NCBI GenBank assembly: GCA_016710985.1
Contig: JADJTX010000005.1
Coordinates: 62,001 to 126,000 of the forward strand
Direction of reading: 5' to 3'
Length of the DNA: 64,000 bases
Origin: Ignavibacteria bacterium
GTDB taxonomy: Bacteria > Bacteroidota > Ignavibacteria > Tepidaquicellales > Tepidaquicellaceae
The position numbers were made by a program, and so were the translations under genes. Numbering within the stretch: the first letter of the stretch is position 1; every line of letters starts with the position of its first letter. The notes under the pieces were generated by a model. The model was not told the origin of the DNA, ran no database searches, and was given only the letters and a program-made list of their open reading frames with translations. Shown one piece after another: positions 1 through 8,617 of the stretch.

Positions 1-119
1 TATTTAATGTGTATCAGGTAATGCCTTATGTAATGGGAATTCAGACAGTTTCCATTCCGCTCAGTGACATGACAAATATGATTGATCCGAAAGGTCCGCT
101 GTCATTTATGTACAGGTAA
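1..119 (+). CDS. C-terminal end of an unidentified protein (5' part outside window)
   Basis: An open frame entering from the left edge (first full codon at base 3) runs 38 codons to a TAA at 117-119, ending in ...GPLSFMYR. It is followed directly by a strong hairpin terminator, which supports it as a real gene end. The tail is hydrophilic and has no domain I can name; family and function are unknown. Confidence 0.5.
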   Translation, partial: FNVYQVMPYVMGIQTVSIPLSDMTNMIDPKGPLSFMYR

Positions 120-150
120 ATATTTAGAATTTAATTATTATGAAAAATCC

Positions 151-186
151 AAAAGACACCGGAATAATTTTTTCCTGTGTCTTTTT
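151..186 (+). terminator. Rho-independent terminator after the partial first gene
   Basis: A 9-bp stem (AAAAGACAC pairing with GTGTCTTTT) with a 17-nt loop is followed by a T-rich tract. It lies about 30 bp after the stop codon at 119, separating the first gene from the T9SS gene at 348. Confidence 0.75.
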
Positions 187-347
187 GTATTTATGGCAGT
201 TATAAATTTTACTCAGTAAATGTATTTGTTAAAATGTTTTGGACGGCATTGAGCTTAAAGCCGGAAGATTCAAAATCTATCTTTCATATGTAATAAATAG
301 TTATTATAATCACCGTTAGTTAAAGGACTTAAATTTAAAAAAATATT

Positions 348-2270
348 TTGAAAAAATTTGTTACTGCATCCGGTTTAATCTTTTTAATATTCTTGCTATC
401 ACATCTCAATGTCTTTTCACAGGTCCGTCTTGAATGGGCTGTTCCGTACAACGGGACAGCAAACATGGAAGACGAAGCCCGGGGAATAGCAATTAACAAT
501 TCCGGGTTTGTGTATGTCACCGGACAGAGTGTAAATACTCATAGTACCGGAAACAGCAGAGACGTTGCTACAGTGCAGTACAGCCCTTCCGGAGTGTATC
601 AGCAGGTCAGAACATATAACGGAATCTATCCGAATTCCTGGGATGCGGGAAATGCGGTTGCAGTAGACAGATCAGGAAATGTTTTTGTTGCAGGGTTTAC
701 ACAAAAAAGCTCAGTAGATTTTGATCTTTTAACAATTAAATATTCATCTGAAGATACAAATTCAATATGGGGTAATACCTATGACGGATACCAGCGTTAT
801 GATGAAGCAATAGATAACATAACAGATGATTCAGGCAATGTATATGTTCTTGGTAATTCACATGATGTAAGTATAGATATCAATGTATACATGATAATCC
901 TGAAGTATAATTCGCAGGGAGTCTTGAAGTGGGTGAATAAATACAAAGGTCAGTATCAGGCTTTTGCCAAGGCAATTGCATTGGACCGTTCCGGATATGT
1001 ATATGCGACTGGAATAACAAAAGATTCGGATGTTTCTGATTTTAACTATGTCACATTAAAATACAATGTAAGTTCCGGTGATTCGGCCTGGGTACAGATC
1101 TACAATCCTCATCCGCAGTCTCCGGGAAATGACATTGCCTCAGATATTGTTGCTGACAATTCAGGCAATGTTTATGTTACCGGAGCAAGTGACAGTTTGT
1201 CATCCAGTGATTTCGCTACTGTCAAATATAATTCAGCCGGCATTCAGGAATGGGTAAGAAAATATAACGGAACTGCCAATGATAATGATGTTGCAACATG
1301 CATGGTGATAAACAGTGAAGGTAATATCTGTGTTTCAGGGTACAGCAAAAATATCGGGACAGCGGATGATTTTGCAACTGTCTGTTATGATCCGTCCGGA
1401 ACTGAACTATGGGTGTCAATCTATGACGGAGGTTCAAGTCCAAATAACAGAGCTTATGTTGCATTGCTTGACAGCAGTGGTGGCATATATGTTTCAGGAG
1501 TAACTGAACAGGGAAGGGTAACAGTTAGTTATACAACCATAAAGTTGTCTTCCTCGGGTAACCTTCTCTGGGAGACAAGTTATAATCTGACAGGCACTTT
1601 CATCAAAATTCCTTCGGCAACCATCGATCGAATGACAAATATTTATGTTGCCGGCTCTTCAAATAACGATTACATTACAATTAAATACAGTCAGACTCCG
1701 AATGCACCTTCAAATTTAACGCTGACTCCGTTAGGTAATGGTAAGATCCGTTTAAACTGGACGGATAATTCTCCAAATGAAACAGGTTTTAGTATACAAA
1801 GTAAAAATGACATTGACACAAACTGGATAATCAAAGGTTCAGTTGCAGCTAACATAACACAATGGCAGGATTCGGGACTTATTTCCGGGACAGCTTATTA
1901 TTACAGGGTATTTGCAAAAAACGCTGCAGGGAATTCTCCTCCATCCGATACTGTAAATACTATTATTACCAATATTATAAGTAGTTCAAACATACCTGAA
2001 TATTTTAAATTATATCAAAACTATCCAAATCCTTTCAATCCGGTTACTAAAATATCATTTGACATTCCTTTCAGTAATAATCCGGTAGAGACAAAATTAA
2101 TTATTCATGACATTTCAGGGAGAATGATCGCAACTCTTGTGAATCAGGAAATGAGTTCAGGTTCGTATGAGACTGAATGGGATGCGGTTAATTATGCAAG
2201 CGGAATATACTATTATACAATTGAAGCAGGAAATTATAAAGAGACAAAGAAGATGTTATTGCTGAAATGA
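348..2270 (+). CDS. Secreted beta-propeller protein with FN3 and T9SS type A sorting domain
   Basis: This is a 640-residue protein. An N-terminal signal peptide (residues 1-25, ending VFSQ) leads into roughly eight repeats with the core G-N-V-Y-V-T-G, typical of SBBP-type beta-propeller repeats (about residues 40-450). A fibronectin type III-like domain follows (about 453-545), then a C-terminal T9SS type A sorting domain (about 553-640) with YQNYPNPFNPVT and a final KKMLLLK. It should be exported by Sec, then secreted and anchored or released by T9SS. The start is TTG at 348, chosen because it gives an intact signal peptide directly. The role is unknown; such propeller proteins are usually surface adhesion or binding proteins. 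It stands alone between a terminator and a convergent gene. Confidence 0.85.
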   Translation: MKKFVTASGLIFLIFLLSHLNVFSQVRLEWAVPYNGTANMEDEARGIAINNSGFVYVTGQSVNTHSTGNSRDVATVQYSPSGVYQQVRTYNGIYPNSWDAGNAVAVDRSGNVFVAGFTQKSSVDFDLLTIKYSSEDTNSIWGNTYDGYQRYDEAIDNITDDSGNVYVLGNSHDVSIDINVYMIILKYNSQGVLKWVNKYKGQYQAFAKAIALDRSGYVYATGITKDSDVSDFNYVTLKYNVSSGDSAWVQIYNPHPQSPGNDIASDIVADNSGNVYVTGASDSLSSSDFATVKYNSAGIQEWVRKYNGTANDNDVATCMVINSEGNICVSGYSKNIGTADDFATVCYDPSGTELWVSIYDGGSSPNNRAYVALLDSSGGIYVSGVTEQGRVTVSYTTIKLSSSGNLLWETSYNLTGTFIKIPSATIDRMTNIYVAGSSNNDYITIKYSQTPNAPSNLTLTPLGNGKIRLNWTDNSPNETGFSIQSKNDIDTNWIIKGSVAANITQWQDSGLISGTAYYYRVFAKNAAGNSPPSDTVNTIITNIISSSNIPEYFKLYQNYPNPFNPVTKISFDIPFSNNPVETKLIIHDISGRMIATLVNQEMSSGSYETEWDAVNYASGIYYYTIEAGNYKETKKMLLLK

Positions 2271-2459
2271 TTTTTACAGATCATTTTGTTTTGCTCTCCG
2301 GATTTCCCGGATTCGCACAGATTTGATAAACTATTTTACTTAAAGAATAATCTAATTAAAGTTAATAAAAGTTCTGTTGTTTGGACCGTTAACACTGTCA
2401 TAAATTAATTCTCTTAAAACTGTGACATCTGTGAGAGAATATGTTATACCGAAAAATTG

Positions 2460-5438
2460 TTACAAATCACTTTCTGCGTATTCAATAAATTTATTCAGAT
2501 CAATTTCATTTAATTCTGACACGAGTTTATTCTGAAAATCTTCATTTAACTGTTCGAATAACTTCTCAAATCTTTTTCTCTCACAGTTGCAAACATAATA
2601 ATTATATATTTTCCGCATTATTGCTGCATAGTTTATCAGTATAGAAGAGCGTTCATATTTTTTTTCGTTATAAGCCAGTAAACTCAGTGACTCCAGGCAC
2701 TGTACCAGCCAGTATTTAGCCTGAGTTTTTTTTATTACCGACAAACATGTTTTAAATGTCTCTTTTGCTTTATTAAGATCTCCCCTGTGAATGAATACTT
2801 CTCCTGCATACCTCATATCCAGCACGTCTGTTGAAAGTTCATTTTTATCCAGTAAAGACAGATTGTCATTTTGAATTTTATAAGCTTCTTCATAATTTTC
2901 TTTGTCAAAGAGCAAATGACCATATAAAAAATCAATTGAAATTTCCTTTCTGTCATCACCCGAATCCCTTATCGCACTTCTTGCATTTGCCAGCATGTCT
3001 TCTGCATTTTTAATATCACCCTGTGAATGATACAAGTCGTAATACCCAAGGCAGAGATCATACATTAATTGTTTATCACCTGTCTTCTCCAGCATTGATT
3101 TTGCGGAATTTAAAAAATCGGCAGCTAATGTAAGATTACCCAGTTTTGTTTCAATTGTTGCAAGACGAATTCTTGAATAGATTAGATTCCTGTCTGCCAC
3201 TAAATCTTTCCTCTGGTTCAAGGCTTCATTTAATATTTTCCCGGCTTTTAAGAAATCTCCCTTATCTATGTGAATATAACTCAGATAAATCAATGAATTA
3301 GTCTCCCCTGATTTATTTCCGGTTTTTTCATATAATGCTTTAGCTTCAATACAAAGCGCCTCTCCTTTTTGGTATTCCAGTGTATTTATCATCACCAGTC
3401 CTAACATGGATGTTACCCTTGCTAAAAAAGTATAATCATTCTGTTTTTTAAAAATTTCAAGACTTTCCGTTAAATATTTTTTAGCGTCTTCAAAATATGA
3501 CATATCCTGAGCAATTACTCCGGCATCAAATAATAATTTTGCACGCAATACCGGATAATTGTTTGTTGAAACCATGTTTAATATTTTTGTTGCGTTCTTT
3601 AATCCTTCCTGTAAAAGTCCTCTTAACAGCCAGAACCTGCTGAGATAATCTGACAATTTTAAACAATATTCAATATCTTTTACAGCAATTGCCCGGTTCT
3701 GAGCTGATCTGAGATTATCCATTTCAGTTTCAACAAGGTCAAGCCAGTTATCCGAATCGGGTCCTATAAAATTTCCATATGCGTTTTCTGAAAACATCAG
3801 ATAAAATTGTAAGTATCTTGATGATATCAAGTCCGCTTCCTGAGTTTTGTTTAGTTTGTCTTCTCCATATTGTTTTAGTGTTTCAAGTATTCTGTATCTG
3901 TTATTTTCTTCATCAAAGATTATTATGGACTTGTCCGCAAGCTGGCTGAGCAAATCGAGTATTTCTCCTTTTTTAAAATTATCATCAGAACAAATTTCTT
4001 CAGCTGCTTCCAGTGTCCATCCTCCCGAAAATACTGACAATCTTCTCCAAAGTACTTTTTCTTCCTCAGTAAGCAGATCATAGCTCCAGTCTATCAATGC
4101 TCTCAGAGTTTGCTGTCTCGGAAGAGCAGTCCGTTTTCCCCCGCTAAGCAAATTGAACCTGTCATCTAAGCGTTCATTAATTTTTTCTACTGACAAAACT
4201 CTTATCCTCGCCGCTGCAAGCTCAATCGCCAGCGGTATTCCGTCAAGCCGGCGGCATATCTCTGCAAGAGCAGTGGCATTCTTATTATTCACGCGAAAGT
4301 TCTGATTAACCGATAATGCTCTTTCTATGAATAACCGGACCGATTCATAGTTTGTGATCTTCTCCGCAGTGTTATTTACGGAGGCATCCGGAATGGAAAG
4401 AGAGGGGAGTATATAAGTCTGCTCTCCGACACAATTCAAAGCTTCACGGCTAGTTGCTATGATTTTCAGTGAAGGGCAGTTTCTTATCAGCTTTTCAGCT
4501 AAACCCGAGCATTCATTTATAAGATGCTCGCAGTTGTCCAGTATTATGAGTATTTCTTTATCCTTAAGATATCCCGTCAATGTTTCCTCCAGGGATTTTC
4601 CGGTTTCTTCCTTTATCCCGAGTGAACTCATTAAAGTCTGCAAAATGAATGAAGGATCAGAAACAGATGCGAGCTCGGCAATAAATACTCCGTTGGCAAA
4701 ATCATCGATCACATCAGCTGCTGTCTGCATCGCAAGACGCGTCTTACCGGCTCCTCCGGCTCCAAGGATCGTTAACAAATGAGTTTGTCCGAATAATTTT
4801 TTTACCCTAAGCATTACATCGTCACGTCCGATAAAGCTTGTCAGCTGTATGGGAAGATTGTTCGGTCTTGCATCAAGTGTCTTTAAAGGAGGAAAATCTT
4901 CACGAAGACCCGGACAAAGTATCTGAAAAAGTCGTATCGGTTGAATTACATCTTTTAGCCTTCTTTCTCCGAGATCACGAAATGTAACATCTTTTTCTTT
5001 CACAGCATCAAATTTGTCCCTGACTAATTCATAAGTAGGGTTTGAGATTATTATTTGTTCACCAAAAGCTGCTGACATTACGCGTGCAGCCCGTGCAAGA
5101 GTAATATAACCCATATAATCTGTACCATTCCATTCAGCACTTCCCGAGTGAATTCCTATTCTGACTTTTATGACAGCGGCATTCCATTTTTCATTCGCAA
5201 GATCCAACTGGGCTTCAACCGCCGCATTGACTGCATCTTCGGCTTTTTCAAATGCACAGCAGAAAGCATCTCCAACTATCTCAAAAATAAAACCGTTCTT
5301 TGATTCAACAGCATTTCTTAGTACTGAATGATGCTTATCCAAAGCTGACTGAATCGTTTCAGGATAATCCTGAGAAAGCTTAGTACTGCCTTCGATGTCA
5401 GTGAAAAGAAAAGTTATGTTACCGCCCGGAATATTCAT
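2460..5438 (-). CDS. Adenylate/guanylate cyclase-like domain fused to NB-ARC-type ATPase and TPR repeats
   Basis: This is a 992-residue multidomain signalling protein. Residues 1-175 form a class III nucleotidyl cyclase domain with both metal-binding aspartates visible (FTDIEGST, D14; VGDAF, D57). Residues 200-500 form a STAND/NB-ARC-like ATPase with Walker A GAGGAGKT (about 226-233) and Walker B LIILDNCEHL. The remaining C-terminal half is helical TPR-like repeats. There is no signal peptide, so it is probably cytoplasmic. One oddity: the position where active class III cyclases usually carry Asn before the AAR motif is Ala (LARAAR, about residue 115), so cyclase activity is uncertain. By family the protein may be an ATP-driven scaffold whose TPRs sense a partner, but the ligand and output are unknown. 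Confidence 0.85.
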   Translation of the reverse strand: MNIPGGNITFLFTDIEGSTKLSQDYPETIQSALDKHHSVLRNAVESKNGFIFEIVGDAFCCAFEKAEDAVNAAVEAQLDLANEKWNAAVIKVRIGIHSGSAEWNGTDYMGYITLARAARVMSAAFGEQIIISNPTYELVRDKFDAVKEKDVTFRDLGERRLKDVIQPIRLFQILCPGLREDFPPLKTLDARPNNLPIQLTSFIGRDDVMLRVKKLFGQTHLLTILGAGGAGKTRLAMQTAADVIDDFANGVFIAELASVSDPSFILQTLMSSLGIKEETGKSLEETLTGYLKDKEILIILDNCEHLINECSGLAEKLIRNCPSLKIIATSREALNCVGEQTYILPSLSIPDASVNNTAEKITNYESVRLFIERALSVNQNFRVNNKNATALAEICRRLDGIPLAIELAAARIRVLSVEKINERLDDRFNLLSGGKRTALPRQQTLRALIDWSYDLLTEEEKVLWRRLSVFSGGWTLEAAEEICSDDNFKKGEILDLLSQLADKSIIIFDEENNRYRILETLKQYGEDKLNKTQEADLISSRYLQFYLMFSENAYGNFIGPDSDNWLDLVETEMDNLRSAQNRAIAVKDIEYCLKLSDYLSRFWLLRGLLQEGLKNATKILNMVSTNNYPVLRAKLLFDAGVIAQDMSYFEDAKKYLTESLEIFKKQNDYTFLARVTSMLGLVMINTLEYQKGEALCIEAKALYEKTGNKSGETNSLIYLSYIHIDKGDFLKAGKILNEALNQRKDLVADRNLIYSRIRLATIETKLGNLTLAADFLNSAKSMLEKTGDKQLMYDLCLGYYDLYHSQGDIKNAEDMLANARSAIRDSGDDRKEISIDFLYGHLLFDKENYEEAYKIQNDNLSLLDKNELSTDVLDMRYAGEVFIHRGDLNKAKETFKTCLSVIKKTQAKYWLVQCLESLSLLAYNEKKYERSSILINYAAIMRKIYNYYVCNCERKRFEKLFEQLNEDFQNKLVSELNEIDLNKFIEYAESDL

Positions 5439-5523
5439 TGAATTGTGAATTACAAATTACAAATAATTAGAGACTTTTGAAAAAACAATGGTCACCCCGA
5501 AAGCTGAGTGTTCTTAAAACATT

Positions 5524-5690
5524 TCAACACAGACAGAGTTACACAGAGATTTTTTTTCTATCTGAGGTTATTAAGCATTTAAATATTCATCATTTTTCAA
5601 TTATAAAAAAATTTAAAAATACATTCACTTAAGATTTCCCTGTGAAGCTCTGTGTTCTCTGCGTCTCTGTGGTATTCATGTTGTCAGACA
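5524..5690. repeat. Inverted pair of ACCACAGAG-type intergenic repeats
   Basis: The 413-bp gap between the DMT gene and the cyclase-like gene holds no gene. Its left part (5524-5548) reads as CACAGA/CAGAG words and its right part (5640-5680) as CTCTGTGTTCTCTGCG, the inverse of the same words. Together they form a long, imperfect palindrome around an AT-rich centre. The same word family recurs at about 12.03, 14.95-15.05 and 23.83 kb. Confidence 0.6.
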
Positions 5691-5851
5691 GGAGCAACAT
5701 ACTTAATTAGTTTTTTCAGAAGTCTCTAAGTACTAATTACTAATAATAAATAATAAATTCAAATTACTAATGATTTTATTTCAGATATGTTAAGCTAACC
5801 CGCTCATAGAATTTACTCACATGATCATCATAGTTCAAAATCATTTCTGTC

Positions 5852-6757
5852 TCAGCCGTGTACGGAATGCTTCAGCCGTTCGTTATCCTTCTCATGTAAT
5901 CTTAGTGCAAGAATTCCCCCTGCGCTGACTAAAACAATTCCTAACAATGTCAGCAATTCCGGAACGTGATTAAAAATAATCCAGTCAAAGATCCCGGTAA
6001 ACACAACAATGGAATAATTTAACGGAGATAATTTTATTGCGTCAGCAAGTTTGTATGCATATTGAAGCAGCAGCAGATAACTTATAAAACAGACTCCGGT
6101 AAGAATTCCGAGGATCCAGATGTGCGCTGGAGGATTTGACCAGTTGTTAACGGCAAACGGAAGGCTTATTACAACTGAAACAAAAGAATAATAAAATATT
6201 ACTGTAATGAATGACTCTGTCTTTGTAAGAATTTTCAACGCTACATAAGCTATTGCAAGAAATATCCCTGCAGCCAGTCCGTACAGATCACCTTCTTTGA
6301 TAAGCTGATCAGGGCTTGGTCTTAAGATTAAAATTATGCCTATAAGACCGGTAAAGATTCCCCACCATATTTTTTTATCAATAATGCTTTTAATCCATAT
6401 AAACGAAATCACAGGAATAAATAGAGGAGTTGTATTATTCAGAAGAGTAGCATTTACAAGCGGAATCTTTGATATGGCTATTACGACACAGGTGAAGGAA
6501 AGAACTCCGGTTACTCCCCTGATTAAATGAAGTCCCAACTTTTTTGTTTTTAAATCCCGGAATTTATTTTTTGAAGCGAGTAAAATTGAAATCGTAAAGC
6601 TTGTAAAGTACTGAACGAAAACCACCCATTCAACTGAGGCTCCGGAAGATTCTTCAAGCTTGATAAAAACTCCGACAAGAGAAAGGAAAAGAAAACCGAG
6701 TATGGCTGCAACTGCAGCTTTTAAGATGTTTCCTGATACAGGATTTTCTGGAGGCAT
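5852..6757 (-). CDS. DMT-superfamily (EamA) transporter
   Basis: A 301-residue integral membrane protein with about ten hydrophobic helices arranged as two EamA repeats. The first half ends in a charged loop around ILRPSPDQ; the second half contains LSPLNYSIVVF, the typical EamA repeat pattern. The length matches the family norm of about 300. Members export metabolites or amino acids; the substrate cannot be told from sequence. It begins 4 bp after the reconstructed stop of the upstream acetyltransferase, so it is probably the last gene of a GNAT-HAD-GNAT-transporter operon. Confidence 0.85.
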   Translation of the reverse strand: MPPENPVSGNILKAAVAAILGFLFLSLVGVFIKLEESSGASVEWVVFVQYFTSFTISILLASKNKFRDLKTKKLGLHLIRGVTGVLSFTCVVIAISKIPLVNATLLNNTTPLFIPVISFIWIKSIIDKKIWWGIFTGLIGIILILRPSPDQLIKEGDLYGLAAGIFLAIAYVALKILTKTESFITVIFYYSFVSVVISLPFAVNNWSNPPAHIWILGILTGVCFISYLLLLQYAYKLADAIKLSPLNYSIVVFTGIFDWIIFNHVPELLTLLGIVLVSAGGILALRLHEKDNERLKHSVHG

Positions 6758-6761
6758 AAAA

Positions 6762-7315
6762 CTATTTTACAAATTTATACATCAGCACACTGTCAAGATA
6801 TGTTCCGTCTTCAAGCTTCATGTCTTTCGGGCACCTGCCTTCTTCTTTGAAGCCCATTTTTTATAGAGATTCTTTGCTCTTTCATTATTTGAAAAAACTG
6901 CTAGAGTGATTTTTTCGATGACAGGATTTCCTTCAGCCCAGTCTGTCAAAGCCTGCAAAAGTAAATTTCCAATACCCTTCTCTCTCCATTCCATCAATAT
7001 GTATAGTGAAAACGATCCCGAGTGCTGCGTCCTTTTAAAACCTCCGTTCTGAAAATCAAGGTATCCCACAACTTTCCCGTTTACTTCTGCAACTATGTAA
7101 AGCGAACCGGTACTGTTCAGATAGTCTTTAATTTTTTTGATCTCACCGTCCTTTGTATAAACGGCTTCACGGGGCTGTCTCAGCATGTATAGTTTTTCAT
7201 TTACTATTTTCATGTTTATGTAAATTAAACTTTCAGCGTCAGCAGGTTCTGCAGTCCTGATTATTATAGTTTCTCCGCCTTTTGACAAAAGTTTTTTTGA
7301 TTCGATTTTACCCAT
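6762..7315 (-). CDS. GNAT family N-acetyltransferase, frame broken near the C-terminus
   Basis: The open frame gives 165 residues but ends abnormally in a Lys/Ala/Arg-rich tail. Adding one A to the A6 run (plus-strand T run 6857-6862) restores a normal GNAT C-terminus (MGFKEEGR... to ...LMYKFVK) and moves the stop to 6762, 4 bp from the transporter start; the intact product would have 184 residues. The core shows the acetyl-CoA loop (REKGIGNLL) and the NNERAKNLYKK motif of protein/small-molecule acetyltransferases. Its start overlaps the HAD gene by 8 bp, suggesting translational coupling. The substrate is unknown. The frameshift may be a sequencing error in a homopolymer. Confidence 0.85.
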
Positions 7316-7991
7316 GTGGCTGTGTGTTAAATATAAACCTGCTTAGTTTATCTCTGCTTTCAGCATTAAAGTTTTTTATTATTAAATCAGCGGCTGATAA
7401 ATTCTGCCGGTTTGTATTGTTGTTTGAAAAGCCGATTGAAACCATGCCTGCTGATATGGCGGCATTTATACCGTTCGTTGAATCTTCTATTACAAAACAA
7501 TTTTCCGGCGCTGTATTTAAATTTTCGGCGGCTCTTAGAAATATATCCGGCGCGGGTTTGCCGTTACTCACTTCTTCCCCGCTTATTATGAAATCAAAAT
7601 GTTGTTTCAGATTCAGCTTGTTCAGCACAAAGTTAATGTTTGCCTTAGCTGAAGAAGATGCAACACTTAACTTTATGTTATTTTCCTCTAGTGTTTTCAG
7701 CAGTTCGTAAATTCCGTCAATTGGTTTTGAAATGATATCCGAGTCTAAAATTTCATGCATCTGTTTCTTTTCCAGCTGCATGAAGTCACTCACATCATTT
7801 TGCAGATCATATTTTTCCTTCAGCATTTTCCACATTGGCAAAGACGGCAGTCCTACAAGCGCTTTATAATTTTCATCATCCATTTCAATCCCGAATTCAG
7901 TAAATAATTTCTTATTCATCTCAAGATATGCCGGCTCTGAATCTATTAAAACTCCGTCCATGTCGAATATTACTGCCTTATCCGCCATCAA
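7308..7991 (-). CDS. HAD-superfamily hydrolase, beta-phosphoglucomutase-like
   Basis: A 227-residue HAD phosphatase/mutase with all four motifs. Motif I is FDMDGVLIDSEP (nucleophile D10, acid/base D12). Motif II lies in SVASSSAKANI, motif III is the Lys of NGKPAPDIF, and motif IV is IEDSTNGI. A helical cap sits between motifs I and II, as in subclass IA (beta-PGM, GPH and sugar-phosphate phosphatases). The enzyme is cytoplasmic and dephosphorylates or isomerises a small phosphate ester; the substrate is not deducible. It overlaps its neighbours by 4 and 8 bp, the middle of a coupled three-gene unit. A second Met at codon 2 is an equally good start. Confidence 0.88.
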   Translation of the reverse strand: MMADKAVIFDMDGVLIDSEPAYLEMNKKLFTEFGIEMDDENYKALVGLPSLPMWKMLKEKYDLQNDVSDFMQLEKKQMHEILDSDIISKPIDGIYELLKTLEENNIKLSVASSSAKANINFVLNKLNLKQHFDFIISGEEVSNGKPAPDIFLRAAENLNTAPENCFVIEDSTNGINAAISAGMVSIGFSNNNTNRQNLSAADLIIKNFNAESRDKLSRFIFNTQPHG

Positions 7992-8539
7992 TCATAATCA
8001 TTATTTATTATTGCAAACCTGATGTGATCTTCCCAATTATCATTTATTTTCACATACTGCTTTGAGTAACCTTCCTTAACAAAGTTTAATTTCTCTAAAA
8101 CCCGGATTGATGGTGTATTGGTTGGGATTACATTTGCCTCGAGTCTGTGCAGTTTGATTTCACTGAATGAGATCTCTATTACTTTTTTAATCGCTTCGGT
8201 AGCTATTCCTTTTCCGTTTTCATTTTCATCCACACTGTACCCGAGGAACGCGCTTTGCAAAACACCTCTTATGATATTTGAAACAGCAACATTGCCTATG
8301 TTTTTTTGCGGAGAATCCTTTTTGAAAATACGGTACCTGTATTCAATTCCCGAATCACGTAATTCCTTTTCATATGCAAGTCTCCTTAACTGAAAATCAA
8401 ATGTGTAAAATTCTTTTCCGCTCTTCGGAATCCAGGGTTCAAGAAAATCTTTATTTCTTTTATAATAGTCGATCAGTTCATAAATATCAGATTCGTCCAA
8501 AACCCGTAAGATCAGCCTCTCTGTTTCAAATCTTTCCAC
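7988..8539 (-). CDS. RimJ/RimL-type GNAT acetyltransferase
   Basis: A 183-residue protein with the typical opening ERFETERLILRVLDESD and the acetyl-CoA binding segment GKGIATEAIKK. The closing pattern LEANVIPTNTPSIRVLEKLNF is that of ribosomal-protein/antibiotic-type N-acetyltransferases (Acetyltransf_3). Its stop overlaps the HAD start by 4 bp, making it the first gene of the GNAT-HAD-GNAT-DMT operon. The acceptor is unknown. Confidence 0.87.
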   Translation of the reverse strand: MERFETERLILRVLDESDIYELIDYYKRNKDFLEPWIPKSGKEFYTFDFQLRRLAYEKELRDSGIEYRYRIFKKDSPQKNIGNVAVSNIIRGVLQSAFLGYSVDENENGKGIATEAIKKVIEISFSEIKLHRLEANVIPTNTPSIRVLEKLNFVKEGYSKQYVKINDNWEDHIRFAIINNDYD

Positions 8540-8573
8540 CTTTAAATAATTATAGTTTTACCTGTATTAAGAC

Positions 8574-8617
8574 TTTTTAACTTTTAACTTTTAACTTTTA
8601 ACTTTTAACTTTTCAAC
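8574..8617. repeat. Heptamer tandem array (TTTTAAC)n
   Basis: About six head-to-tail copies of TTTTAAC fill the space between the helicase stop codon (TTA at 8618-8620 on the plus strand) and the upstream end of the acetyltransferase operon. Read on the helicase strand it is (GTTAAAA)n beginning right after the stop. Similar arrays sit at the 3' ends of other minus-strand genes in the window. Confidence 0.85.
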
